Shown here: piece by piece, positions 33,401 through 40,690 of the stretch
Position numbering within the stretch: position 1 is the first letter of the stretch
Layout: every line of letters begins with the position of its first letter
Assembly (NCBI GenBank): GCA_036826475.1
Contig: DAISWG010000009.1
Coordinates: 1 to 64,000, forward strand
Reading direction: 5' to 3'
Length of the DNA: 64,000 nt
Source of the DNA: Miltoncostaea sp036826475
GTDB lineage: Bacteria; Actinomycetota; Thermoleophilia; Miltoncostaeales; Miltoncostaeaceae
Translations under genes and position numbers: made by a program
The notes under the pieces: model-generated
What the model saw: the letters and a program-made list of their open reading frames with translations, nothing else
Databases searched by the model: none
What the model was told of the DNA's origin: nothing

Positions 33401-33684
33401 CGGATGACGTACCCGGTTCCGGCGGTCTCGATGGCGGCGTCGCCGGCGCCCGCGTCGGCGAGCGCGCGCCGCAGCTGCGACACGTACACCTGCACGGCGC
33501 CGCGCGCCGTCGCGGGCGGCCGTGCGCCCCACAGCCCGTCGATGAGCGCGTCGGTGCCCACCACCCTGCCGGCGCGGAGCAGGAGCATCGCCAGCACCGC
33601 CCGCGGCTTCGGCCCCCCGAGCGCGACGGGCCGGTCGCCGACGCGGACCTCGAGCGGACCGAGGATGCGGAATGTCGTCGTCAC
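30373..33684 (-). CDS. membrane-anchored SARP regulator fused to propeller and solute-binding domain
   Basis: A 1103-aa protein with four parts. Residues 1-95 are an OmpR/SARP winged helix (TFRILGPLEVRVGDRPVALG, AVQVYVSQLRRALA). Residues 100-250 are a BTAD domain (VDELGIEPGAELRELEGRIL). A basic stretch near 256-273 leads to one membrane helix at about 274-295 (AAIAAIAGAIAALAALAVWV). Residues 305-615 form a beta propeller with repeated AVWVAN/VRIDP units. Residues 620-1103 are an ABC family-5 peptide-binding domain (IVPDLASSLPTPTDGGRTYT, TGPYVIASHVPGEEVRFVRN). The DNA-binding end would be cytoplasmic and the binding domain outside, a one-component transmembrane sensor like CadC/ToxR. No ABC permease is adjacent. 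GTG 33684 is the start. Phased repeats lie upstream. Confidence 0.88.
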   Translation of the reverse strand: MTTTFRILGPLEVRVGDRPVALGGPKPRAVLAMLLLRAGRVVGTDALIDGLWGARPPATARGAVQVYVSQLRRALADAGAGDAAIETAGTGYVIRVAPGALDLARFDARAAEGRAALDADDPAGASEAYAEALALWRGPALADFAYEEFAQPEIAELEERRLTAVEARVDADLRLGRHAELVPELERLVADHPLRERLRGQLMVALSGSGRQADALGRYAAGRRAMVDELGIEPGAELRELEGRILRQDPDLLPPRRPRVRPTAPRPRRRRSRAAIAAIAGAIAALAALAVWVAVHDGGGGTPAIPGDALIGIDAGSGSATEPVMLGGSPAGVGVADGAVWVGDVSHGAVKRVDPRRGAVVQTIPVGGGPDGIAAGGAAVWATNAADATLLRISPETDAVVQTIAVPTGPRGVAAADGWVWVASRYARSITRVDAATGEVAWTARIGGSPIGIAAGEGAVWTSHETDGEVWRHDPATGRVQQRIGVGNAPGPIQVGAGAVWVANTLDGTVTRIDPATNAVVATVRVGEGPSALAVAEDGVWVADELGGALVRIDPRRDAVAERIATGQRPSGLAADGATLWVAARDASAAHRGGTLRVSVQGIDGIDQGYSTVSWMNLSGDGLTAYRRAAAPAGASIVPDLASSLPTPTDGGRTYTFTLREGIRYSTGEPVRPGDVRRGIERFFRLGVGVGAAPEYYDRIVGADACRRRPAACDLSRGVVADDAANTVTIHLTEPDPDLLHHLALPFAHAVAPSAPRDAPTTRGLPATGPYVIASHVPGEEVRFVRNPYFQEWSRAARPDGYADEILVTAMDEAAAIRAVERDDMDVALTGPLAPRVIERLAVAHPDRLSVSPIPVTFLVSLDTTRPPFDRLDARRALAFALDRGALVEHAGGARFAQTTCQVLPPGFPGYEPYCPFTRDPGDGRWHSPDLDTARDLVARSGTSGAAVTVRSLPDFAGQAREVAAALRAIGYRAGAVAMPEEEWLAAAYGPPGGTPVQVGVTGWANDYPAPASFFDQLRCGAADPARFCDPAIDARMDAAQKLQVRDPAAADAEWAALDRALTDRAAWIPYANPRETFFTSERAGHVMRHPVWGAALDQLWVR

Positions 33685-33748
33685 GGGTGCTCCGGCGCGA
33701 ACCTATACGCCGCGCCACCGGTCCCGCCAGACCTGGAATTGCAGGGCT

Positions 33749-33787
33749 TTCAGCGGCCCTTCAGCGGGTTTCAGGGCCGCTTCAGGG
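33749..33787. repeat. four helically phased TTCAGsG repeats (SARP-type operator)
   Basis: TTCAGCG, TTCAGCG, TTCAGGG and TTCAGGG begin at 33749, 33760, 33770 and 33781, spaced 11, 10 and 11 bases. SARP regulators bind heptamer direct repeats at 11-base spacing. The repeats lie between the divergent SARP gene and the small gene at 33840. Confidence 0.65.
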
Positions 33788-33839
33788 TGGCGACGGACGC
33801 TGCCGCCGATCCGTCGGCCACCGCTCCAGAGGAGGAGCC

Positions 33840-34127
33840 ATGTCCCGCACCCGCCGTCTCACCGCCCTCTGCCTCACGTTCGCCGCCCTGGCGCCCGCCG
33901 CCGCGGGGGCCTACCCCCTCACCGGGGGCCCGGTCACGCCCCCGTCCGACGTCCCCGACCCCGACCTCGTCGAGCTGGACATCACACCGTCCCGGACGAT
34001 CGTCGCCGGGGACCCCGGCGGCATCGACTGGGCCGACGCGAGCGCCGGCTTCGCCGCCGCGGCCTGCCTGTCGCTGCTGGCCGTGGGCACGGCCGTGGCC
34101 CTCCGGCCGTCCCGCCCCGGCGTGTGA
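33840..34127 (+). CDS. small secreted or membrane-anchored protein beside the SARP gene
   Basis: A 95-aa protein: signal peptide RLTALCLTFAALAPAAAGAY, a 40-residue acidic Pro-rich middle (TPPSDVPDPDLVELDITPSR), and a C-terminal helix AGFAAAACLSLLAVGTAVAL. ATG 33840 follows GAGGAGG. No family recognised. The phased repeats upstream make it the likely target of the adjacent SARP protein. The topology would leave a short loop outside the membrane. Confidence 0.7.
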   Translation: MSRTRRLTALCLTFAALAPAAAGAYPLTGGPVTPPSDVPDPDLVELDITPSRTIVAGDPGGIDWADASAGFAAAACLSLLAVGTAVALRPSRPGV

Positions 34128-34133
34128 CCGCCC

Positions 34134-35147
34134 TCAGGTGGGCGTCGCGGCGAGCGCGGCGCCCACCGCCCGGGCGTACGCCGCCTGGCCCTTCGGGCCG
34201 GGGTGGAGCGACGTCCGCTTCGGGGCGCCCAGCGCGGTGAGCTGCACGCCGTTGATCCAGGGCGCCGCGTTGCACAGCCGGTGCCCGCGGAAGGCCGGGT
34301 CGGATGCGACGAAGACCACCGTCTGGGTGGCGCCCGCCGCCCGCAGGCGGGTGGCCGCCTCCGCCACCCCGGCGCGCACCGCGCCGTTCAGGTCGCCGGC
34401 GACGGCGTTGAGGAAGCGTGCCCCGGCCAGCGTCACCCGGATGGGCGTCCGCAGCGGCGTGACCCCGATCCGGCAGGCGGGCGCCCCGGCGGCGGAGGGG
34501 TCGGGCCGGTAGCCCCTGCCGTCGTGCGCGAATGGACGGGGGTAGCCGACCACCAGCAGCCGCCCGCCCGGGGCCATCCGGGACGCCACCGTCACGTAGG
34601 CGCCGGCGAGCGCCGCGTCGAGGCCGCGCAGGCCCTCGCGCGCCGTGCGGCGCGCGGACGACCCGGCGGTCGCGCAACCGGCGTTGGCCGGGTCCTCGGG
34701 CCGGTACACGCACGACCGGAGGACGCGGTCGAACCCGGCGTCGTTGCCCCCGATCGACAGGGTCGCGACGGTCGTCGCCGACGTCACCGCGTCGATCTGG
34801 GGCGGCTCCACCTCGCCGAGCGCCGCGAACTGGTCGTCGGGCGCCGTGAGGTCCGCCACGGTGGCGCCCGAGCAGGCCACGAAGGTCAGGGCCGGCGCCC
34901 CCATCCGGGTCTGCACCCGGAACGCCCACGACGTCGTCGAGCGGTGGCATCCGGTGGAGCTGCGCCCGGCGCTGGCGGGGTCGGGGAACGACGTGCCGGG
35001 CAGGTACGTCCCGGGCGCCGCCCCCTCGCCGGAGGCGTACGAGTCGCCGAGCGCGACGTACCACGCGGGCTCGGCGTCCTGCGCCACCGCCGTCGCCGTG
35101 GGCAGGGCCGGTGCAACCAGGAGGACTGCCGCGACGATCCACCGCAT
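34134..35147 (-). CDS. secreted SGNH/GDSL esterase
   Basis: A 337-aa protein with signal peptide MRWIVAAVLLVAPALPTATA. Block I VALGDSYASGEGA holds the nucleophile Ser, block III TLSIGGNDAGF holds Gly/Asn, and the C-terminal SLHPGPKGQAAYA has the catalytic His. Six Cys residues fit the Streptomyces-type extracellular lipase/esterase group. ATG 35147 is seven bases after TAGGGT, so the message looks leaderless. Substrate unknown. Confidence 0.9.
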   Translation of the reverse strand: MRWIVAAVLLVAPALPTATAVAQDAEPAWYVALGDSYASGEGAAPGTYLPGTSFPDPASAGRSSTGCHRSTTSWAFRVQTRMGAPALTFVACSGATVADLTAPDDQFAALGEVEPPQIDAVTSATTVATLSIGGNDAGFDRVLRSCVYRPEDPANAGCATAGSSARRTAREGLRGLDAALAGAYVTVASRMAPGGRLLVVGYPRPFAHDGRGYRPDPSAAGAPACRIGVTPLRTPIRVTLAGARFLNAVAGDLNGAVRAGVAEAATRLRAAGATQTVVFVASDPAFRGHRLCNAAPWINGVQLTALGAPKRTSLHPGPKGQAAYARAVGAALAATPT

Positions 35148-35154
35148 CGCCGCG

Positions 35155-35160
35155 ACCCTA
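35155..35160 (-). promoter_or_regulatory. -10 box TAGGGT of the esterase gene
   Basis: Reverse-strand TAGGGT with seven bases to ATG 35147; no ribosome site. Fits the leaderless pattern. Confidence 0.5.
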
Positions 35161-35211
35161 CCCGCCCGCGGCCGCGGTGACGTCATCCGGCGGTGGCGGC
35201 GCCCGGGGCGC

Positions 35212-36513
35212 TCACACCGGCCGCCCCGGGATGCGGATGAGCGCGACGCCGTCCCCACCCGGGCCGCCGCCGATCGACGCCGCGCCCCCCGCCAGGGCGA
35301 GGACGCGCGCGACATAGGCCTGGGTCTCGGGGTACGGCGGGATCCCCCCGTGGCGCTCCACCGCCCCCGGACCCGCGTTGTACGCCGCCAGCGCGAGCGG
35401 CACCGAACCGAACGCCCGCACGTGCCCCGCCAGCAGCCGGGCGGCGGCCGGGACCGCCTGCGCCGGATCGAACGGGTCCGTGACGCCCAGCCCGCGCGCC
35501 GTGCCCGGCATCAGCTGCGCGATCCCCTGCGCGCCCGCGGGGCTGACCGCCCGGGCGTCGAACCCGGACTCGGACCGCAGGAGCGCGGCCAGGAGGACCG
35601 GCTGCAGGCCGCTGGCCGTCGCCGACGTCGTGATCAGCGTCCGGTACCGCGCCGGGACCCAGGTCGGGAGGGCCGTCCCCGCCGCCCGCGGCGACGCCGG
35701 CCCCGGGGTGGCCCCGGCGCCGCACCCGGGCAGATAGCCCCAGTGCCACGGCTCCCAGCTGTAGCGCTGCACGAAGCCGAACCGGCCGCCGTTCGCCCGC
35801 AGCCACGCGTGGGCGCCGTCCCCGCCCAGCATGTTGAGGTCGAGCTCCGTCGCATCGCGGTGGCGGCTGCGCCCCGGGGGCGCCACCCACCTCGGATCCG
35901 GGTGACGGCGGAACAGCACCGCCTGCTCGGCGTCGCTGCGGAACCCGCTCGTCACCATGAGGTCCACCCCCTCCGCGCGGGCCGCCGCGTCCATCAGATC
36001 GAATGCGGCGCCGACGGCGGGGCACATCGGCTTCCCGTCCCGGTACACCAACGGCCCCCGGTAGCCGCCGCCGCGCGCCCAGCCCGTCGCGCCCGCCGGC
36101 ATCGCGGCGCTCGCCAGCAGGCCGGCCCGGGCGACCGCCCGGGCGCGCATCCCGCGGGGCGCCGGCAGGCTCACCTCCACCTGAACCGCGGTGGGCGGCC
36201 ACGACGCCGGCGCCGGGAAGGCGACCGACTCGACGCGGGCGCCCGCGGGGCGCGCCGCCGCGTCGGCGACGGCCCCCAGGCGGACGCGCCACGCGGGCGA
36301 CGACGCCGGCCCCGCCGGGTCGGCCGCCACCTCGCCGAGGCGGGCCCGCAGCTCGCGGGCCGCCGACACCGCCGCGACATCGGCGACGGTCTGGGCACGG
36401 ACGACGGCGACGTGGGCCCTGCTGATCGCGAACAGCGCCACCGCGCCCGCCAGGACCACGGCCGCCGTGACCAGCACCAGCGGCAGCGCCTGCCCCTGCT
36501 GGCCGCGCCTCAC
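35212..36513 (-). CDS. TadG-like anchor fused to VanY peptidase and SLT transglycosylase
   Basis: A 433-aa triple fusion. Residues 1-60 (GQALPLVLVTAAVVLAGAVA, then AQTVADVAAVSAARELR) match TadE/TadG-like proteins of Flp pilus loci. Residues about 150-270 are a VanY/M15 D-Ala-D-Ala carboxypeptidase: VTSGFRSDAEQAVLF, the zinc site SRHRDATELDL, and WEPWHWGY. Residues about 290-420 are a lytic transglycosylase: catalytic Glu in LLRSESGFDARAVSP, GIAQLMPGTARGLG and LAAYNAGPGAV. It would sit at the outer membrane face and cut both peptide and glycan bonds of peptidoglycan. GTG 36513 overlaps the stop of the upstream TadE-like gene. Confidence 0.88.
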   Translation of the reverse strand: MRRGQQGQALPLVLVTAAVVLAGAVALFAISRAHVAVVRAQTVADVAAVSAARELRARLGEVAADPAGPASSPAWRVRLGAVADAAARPAGARVESVAFPAPASWPPTAVQVEVSLPAPRGMRARAVARAGLLASAAMPAGATGWARGGGYRGPLVYRDGKPMCPAVGAAFDLMDAAARAEGVDLMVTSGFRSDAEQAVLFRRHPDPRWVAPPGRSRHRDATELDLNMLGGDGAHAWLRANGGRFGFVQRYSWEPWHWGYLPGCGAGATPGPASPRAAGTALPTWVPARYRTLITTSATASGLQPVLLAALLRSESGFDARAVSPAGAQGIAQLMPGTARGLGVTDPFDPAQAVPAAARLLAGHVRAFGSVPLALAAYNAGPGAVERHGGIPPYPETQAYVARVLALAGGAASIGGGPGGDGVALIRIPGRPV

Positions 36514-36785
36514 GGCGTGCGGACGCCGATGCGGGCGGAGACCCGCAGGTCGCGCACCCCCGGCAGGAACGCCGGCACCCGCACCGCCGCATCGACCACG
36601 ACGACCCGGCCGGACGCGGACGCGCCGAGGGCGTCGCGTCGCACCTGCTCATCGGCGCGCAGCGCCGCCGTGACGACGGCCGCGAGCTGCCAGCCGACCA
36701 ACGCCACCATCACGAGGAGGGGCAGCAGCGCGAGCACCTCGACGGCGGCCTGTCCGTCGCCCGCCCGGCGCCGGCGCCGGGTCAC
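36510..36785 (-). CDS. TadE-like pilus-associated protein 2
   Basis: A 91-aa protein with GQAAVEVLALLPLLVMVALV: Gly followed by Glu at +5, the class III prepilin-peptidase motif, then one hydrophobic helix. Minor pilins TadE/TadF have this form. GTG 36785 and the stop at 36510 overlap both neighbours (GTGA), so all three genes are coupled. Confidence 0.82.
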   Translation of the reverse strand: MTRRRRRAGDGQAAVEVLALLPLLVMVALVGWQLAAVVTAALRADEQVRRDALGASASGRVVVVDAAVRVPAFLPGVRDLRVSARIGVRTP

Positions 36786-37090
36786 GGCCCCGCCTCGACC
36801 GTCACCGCCCGCGGCAGCCCGGTGAGCGGCACCCGCACCCTGACCCCCTCGGCGCCGGCCGTGACCCGCGCCCGCCGCGCCCACCCCGCCGGGAGGGCCG
36901 CGCGGGCCGCCGGCGCCGCGGGCGCGCCCACCTCGGCGGCCCGCTCGCCGTGCCGGGCGGCGGCGCCCGCCACGCCCAGGACGTGTCCCGCCGCGATCAT
37001 CTGCCATGCGAGCCAGGCGGCGATCGCGACGACGGGCAGGACCGCGAGGAACTCGACGGCGGCCTGGCCGCGGAGACGGTGGCGGTGCAT
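36782..37090 (-). CDS. TadE-like pilus-associated protein 1
   Basis: A 102-aa protein, MHRHRLRGQAAVEFLAVLPV and one helix. The GQAAVE processing motif is identical to that of the next gene. It heads the TadE/TadE/TadG-fusion unit. No major Flp pilin, TadA ATPase or prepilin peptidase gene is in the window. Confidence 0.82.
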   Translation of the reverse strand: MHRHRLRGQAAVEFLAVLPVVAIAAWLAWQMIAAGHVLGVAGAAARHGERAAEVGAPAAPAARAALPAGWARRARVTAGAEGVRVRVPLTGLPRAVTVEAGP

Positions 37091-37160
37091 GGGGCGACGC
37101 TAGGCGCGGCCCCTGTGACGGATCAGCGCGCGAGCGTGACGGTGCGCGCGCGGATGCGTG

Positions 37161-37283
37161 TCAGGGCGCGGACCGCCGCCGCAGCGACGACACCACCGCG
37201 CTCGCCGACGTCACCACCAGCGCCCCGGCGCCGGCGAGCAGCATGCGGCGCCAGCGGGCGCCCGTGTCGGCGCGCGCCCTCAT
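37161..37283 (-). CDS. 40-aa single-helix membrane protein
   Basis: MRARADTGARWRRMLLAGAG, then ALVVTSASAVVSSLRRR and a short end: a basic N-terminus, one helix and a basic C-terminus. The ATG overlaps the stop of the coiled-coil gene (ATGA), strong support for coupling. Too short for most gene callers. Family unknown. Confidence 0.6.
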   Translation of the reverse strand: MRARADTGARWRRMLLAGAGALVVTSASAVVSSLRRRSAP

Positions 37284-38182
37284 GCCGCCACCGCGTTGCG
37301 GCGTCGCGTGGACGCGCGGCGCACGGCCTGGACCAACTCGTCCTTGGTCATGCCGGAACGGCCGTCGATGCCGAGGGACGCGGCCAGGTCGACGAGCTCC
37401 GGCTTGGTCTTGCCGGCGATGTCCTCGAGGGCGGGCGCCGAGTCGGCGTCCCCCACGAGCCCGGCGGCCTCGTCGCGCACCGCGTCGCGAGCGCCGTCGG
37501 CCTCGGCGGCCCGGGCCTCGGCGGCGCGGGCGGTCGCGTCGGCCTGGTCGCTCATCGCCCGGGCGCGGCGGTGCGCGTCGTCGGCGGCGGCGCGGGCGGC
37601 CTCGGCGGCCTCGTCGGCGAGCGCGCGGGCGGCGGCGAGCTGCTCCTGGGCCGCCCGCATCTCCTCGTCGGCGGCGTCGCGGGCCTCCCGCGCCCGCTGC
37701 GCCGCCTGCTCCCGCTCGGCCTCGTTCCGCGCCGCGACCTCATCGACGCGGCGGGCGGCATCCGCCTCGGCCTCCGCGCGGGCGTCGGCCACGCGCTGCC
37801 TGGTCTCGGCGGCGCCGGCCCGCTTCGCCTCCTGGATGCGCTGCCGCCCCTCGGCGACGACGGCCTTCTCGCGCGCCGCGAGGTCGTCGGCCTCGCGGGC
37901 CCGGCGCAGGGCGTCCTCCTCGGCGCCCCGGGCGTCCTCGAGCGCCTCGCGGGCGCGTTGGAGCCGGAGGTCCAGGGAGTCGGGACCGAACGGCATGGCG
38001 TCGGCGACGGTGTCACCCACCCGCCGGACGCCGTCGCGGGCGCCATCGACGGCGTGGTCGACGGACGCCGGCGTCAGGTACCGGCGCATGAGCCACCCCG
38101 CGTTCTCGGGAAGCTCGGCGATCGCGGTCCGGGCGTGGTGGAGCAGCCACTGCCCGGGGTGGTCGGGGCGCGCTGAACTCAT
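37280..38182 (-). CDS. coiled-coil protein with C-terminal Rho_N/SAP-like domain
   Basis: A 300-aa protein. Residues about 75-240 are a long Ala/Glu/Arg coiled coil, with hydrophobic heptads weak but highly charged. Residues 250-290 (LEDIAGKTKPELVDLAASLG, MTKDELVQAVRRAS) match the Rho termination factor N-terminal / SAP-like fold, which binds nucleic acid. The N-terminus (ENAGWLMRRYLTPASVDHAVDG) is amphipathic. A membrane-to-nucleoid linker is possible with the 40-aa partner; this is inference. Confidence 0.75.
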   Translation of the reverse strand: MSSARPDHPGQWLLHHARTAIAELPENAGWLMRRYLTPASVDHAVDGARDGVRRVGDTVADAMPFGPDSLDLRLQRAREALEDARGAEEDALRRAREADDLAAREKAVVAEGRQRIQEAKRAGAAETRQRVADARAEAEADAARRVDEVAARNEAEREQAAQRAREARDAADEEMRAAQEQLAAARALADEAAEAARAAADDAHRRARAMSDQADATARAAEARAAEADGARDAVRDEAAGLVGDADSAPALEDIAGKTKPELVDLAASLGIDGRSGMTKDELVQAVRRASTRRRNAVAA

Positions 38183-38332
38183 CGGAAGCCGTCCTCGTGA
38201 CGCGTTGCCGGTCGACGTCCGGCTACCCCGCCCCCGGCGCTCGAGAACCGGCCGGTGCAGGGATTTCGGCGATCTGCGCAGGATCGGCGCGCGGCACCGT
38301 CGCCGGGCGACCGGATCCGGCGGGCGCGGGTT

Positions 38333-38701
38333 TCAGCGGAAGCGGCGGCTCTCCCGGACCACCCACACGATCACCAGCACCAGCGCGGCGATGAGGGCGA
38401 TCACCCCGAGCGGGGTGAGGCGGTCGGAGAGCAGCGGGAACCCGGCGATCAGCAGGAACGCGATGCCGACCCCGCAGGCGATGATCACGTACCGCTGCCA
38501 CGGCTTCAGGACGAGCCAGGCCAGCTCGTTCTGGCGGAAGTAGTTGTAGCCGAAGACGATCAGGGCGGCGACGAACAGCACCTGGATGATGAGCCCGAGC
38601 GAGCCCGCGGTCGCGCCGAAGCCCTCCTGCGAGACGAACACCAGGCCGGCGATCGCCGCGATGATCAGGAAGTTCCGGACCCCGATCCAGTTGATCCTCA
38701 C
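38333..38701 (-). CDS. small integral membrane protein
   Basis: A 122-aa protein with four helices, including NFLIIAAIAGLVFVSQEGFG and GVIALIAALVLVIVWVVRES. GTG 38701 is ten bases after the thrS stop, so it is probably co-transcribed with thrS. Length and helices are common in actinobacterial hypothetical proteins. No function known. Confidence 0.7.
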   Translation of the reverse strand: MRINWIGVRNFLIIAAIAGLVFVSQEGFGATAGSLGLIIQVLFVAALIVFGYNYFRQNELAWLVLKPWQRYVIIACGVGIAFLLIAGFPLLSDRLTPLGVIALIAALVLVIVWVVRESRRFR

Positions 38702-38711
38702 GTTCCTCGCC

Positions 38712-40616
38712 CTACCCCTCCCCGACCTCGTCGCGCAGCGCGGCCGCGAGCACGGCGACGGCGGGGGTCCCCCGGTCGCCCCCGTGCCGTGCGCGGACGG
38801 AGGCGGTCCCCGCCTCCTGCTCCTTGTCGCCGACCACCAGGAGGTACGGGATCTTCGCGAGCTCCCCGTCGCGGATGCGCCGCCCCACCGACTCGGAGCG
38901 GGCGTCGATGCCCACCCGCAGGCCGAACTCGCGCAGCCGCGACCGCACCGACTCGGCGTACGGCGCGTGGCGGTCGGCGATCGGGAGCACCCGCGCCTGC
39001 TCGGGCGCCAGCCACAGCGGGAAGTCGCCGCCGGTGTTCTCGATCAGGATCCCGAGGAAGCGCTCGATCGACCCGGTGATGGCCCGGTGGATCATCACGG
39101 GCCGCTCGTCCTGGTCGTCGGCGTTGGTGAACGTGAGGTCGAACCGCTCGGGGAACCAGAAGTCGAGCTGGCAGGTGCCGAGCTGCCACGAGCGGCCCAT
39201 CACGTCGGTGACCTGGAAGTCGATCTTGGGGCCGTAGAAGGCGCCGTCGCCCTCCTTCAGGCCGTAGTCGCGGTCGCCGAGGGCCTGGCGCAGCGCCTCC
39301 TCCGCCCGGTCCCACATCGACTGCTCGCCGATCGCCTTCTCGGGCCGGGTCGAGAGCTTGAGCTCGACGTGGTCGAACCCGAACCGGCCGTAGAAGCGGT
39401 CGGTGAGCGCGAGGACGGCGTTGACCTCGTCCTGCACCTGGTCGAGCCGGCAGAAGATGTGGGCGTCGTCCTGCGTGAACGCCCGCACGCGGAACAGGCC
39501 GTGCAGCACGCCCGAGAGCTCGTGCCGGTGCACGTGACCGAACTCGGCGTAACGCAGCGGCAGCTCGCGGTAGGAGTGGCGGCGGCTGCGGTACACCAGG
39601 CAGGCGCCGGGGCAGTTCATCGGCTTCACCGCGAAGCTCTGGTCCTCGATCTCGGTGAAGTACATGTTCTCGCGGTAGTTGTCCCAGTGGCCCGAGGTCT
39701 TCCAGAGCTCGGTGTCGAGCATCGTGGGGGTCTGGATCTCCGCGTAGTCCATGTTCGCCAGCTCGTCGCGCACGGCCTGCCTGATGGCGTTGACCACGAC
39801 CATCCCGCGCGGCAGGAAGAACGGGAAGCCCGGCCCGTGCTCGTCGAAGTGGAAGAGCTCCAGGTCGCGGCCGACGCGCCGGTGGTCGCGGGCACGGGCC
39901 TGCTCGAGCCGCTCCAGATGGGCGTCGAGGTCCTTGCGCTGGGTGAACGCGGTCGCGTAGAGGCGGGTGAGCTGGGGGTTCTTCTCGCTGCCGCGCCAGT
40001 AGGCCCCGGCCACCGACATCAGCTTGACGGGGCCGATGCGCCCGGTGTCCTGGACGTGGGGGCCGCGGCACAGGTCGACGAACTCCCGGTCGCGGTAGAG
40101 CGAGACCGTCGTCTCCCCCTGCCCCTCCAGGAACCCGACCTGATCGACCTTGTACGACTCCCCCTGCTCGCCGAAGAACTTGAGCGCGTCCCCGGTGCTC
40201 ATGACGGACCGCTGGAACGGCGCCTTCGACGCGATGATCCGCGCGATCTCGGCCTCGATCGCCGGGAAGTCGTCCTCGGTGATCGGCCGGGGCGCGTCGA
40301 AGTCGTAGTAGAAGCCGTCCTCGATCGGGGGGCCGAAGCCGAGCTTCGTGCCCGGGATGAGCGTCTGGACGGCCTCGGCCATCACGTGGGCCGCCGAGTG
40401 GCGCATCACGTGGAGGTAGTCGTCGCCGCTCTTCGGGGTGACGATCTGGATCTCGTCGCCGTCCGCGAGCGGCAGCGCCAGGTCGCGGATCTCCCCGCCC
40501 ACGCGCACGGCGACCGCGGCCTTGGCGAGGCCGGGTCCGATCGCGGCGGCGGCGTCGTGCCCGGTGGCCCCATCGGGCAACTCGAGCCGGTTGCCATCGG
40601 GCAGCGTCACGGTCAC
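38712..40616 (-). CDS. thrS: threonyl-tRNA synthetase
   Basis: A 634-aa class II synthetase. It has the TGS domain at the N-terminus, the SAD editing domain with HVMRHSAAHVMAEAVQTLIPG, catalytic motifs 2 and 3 (RVRAFTQDDAHIFC, DVMGRSWQLGTCQLDFWFPE) and a C-terminal anticodon domain. It charges tRNA-Thr and clears Ser-tRNA-Thr. GTG 40616 is eight bases after TAGGAT with no ribosome site, so the message is probably leaderless. Confidence 0.97.
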   Translation of the reverse strand: MTVTLPDGNRLELPDGATGHDAAAAIGPGLAKAAVAVRVGGEIRDLALPLADGDEIQIVTPKSGDDYLHVMRHSAAHVMAEAVQTLIPGTKLGFGPPIEDGFYYDFDAPRPITEDDFPAIEAEIARIIASKAPFQRSVMSTGDALKFFGEQGESYKVDQVGFLEGQGETTVSLYRDREFVDLCRGPHVQDTGRIGPVKLMSVAGAYWRGSEKNPQLTRLYATAFTQRKDLDAHLERLEQARARDHRRVGRDLELFHFDEHGPGFPFFLPRGMVVVNAIRQAVRDELANMDYAEIQTPTMLDTELWKTSGHWDNYRENMYFTEIEDQSFAVKPMNCPGACLVYRSRRHSYRELPLRYAEFGHVHRHELSGVLHGLFRVRAFTQDDAHIFCRLDQVQDEVNAVLALTDRFYGRFGFDHVELKLSTRPEKAIGEQSMWDRAEEALRQALGDRDYGLKEGDGAFYGPKIDFQVTDVMGRSWQLGTCQLDFWFPERFDLTFTNADDQDERPVMIHRAITGSIERFLGILIENTGGDFPLWLAPEQARVLPIADRHAPYAESVRSRLREFGLRVGIDARSESVGRRIRDGELAKIPYLLVVGDKEQEAGTASVRARHGGDRGTPAVAVLAAALRDEVGEG

Positions 40617-40624
40617 GAGGGCGG

Positions 40625-40630
40625 ATCCTA
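40625..40630 (-). promoter_or_regulatory. -10 box TAGGAT of thrS
   Basis: Reverse strand, eight bases before the GTG. Fits the leaderless pattern of the region. Confidence 0.5.
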
Positions 40631-40690
40631 CTGGGTCCGGAGCGGCCGACGGGGTTGTGGGGCGGGGCCGGCCCGGAGATGATCGGGGCC

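Noticed and set aside
30904..34512. 1202-codon forward frame opposite the SARP fusion
   Set aside because: No motifs, Pro/Arg/Gly-rich, fully antisense to a multi-domain gene with clear families.
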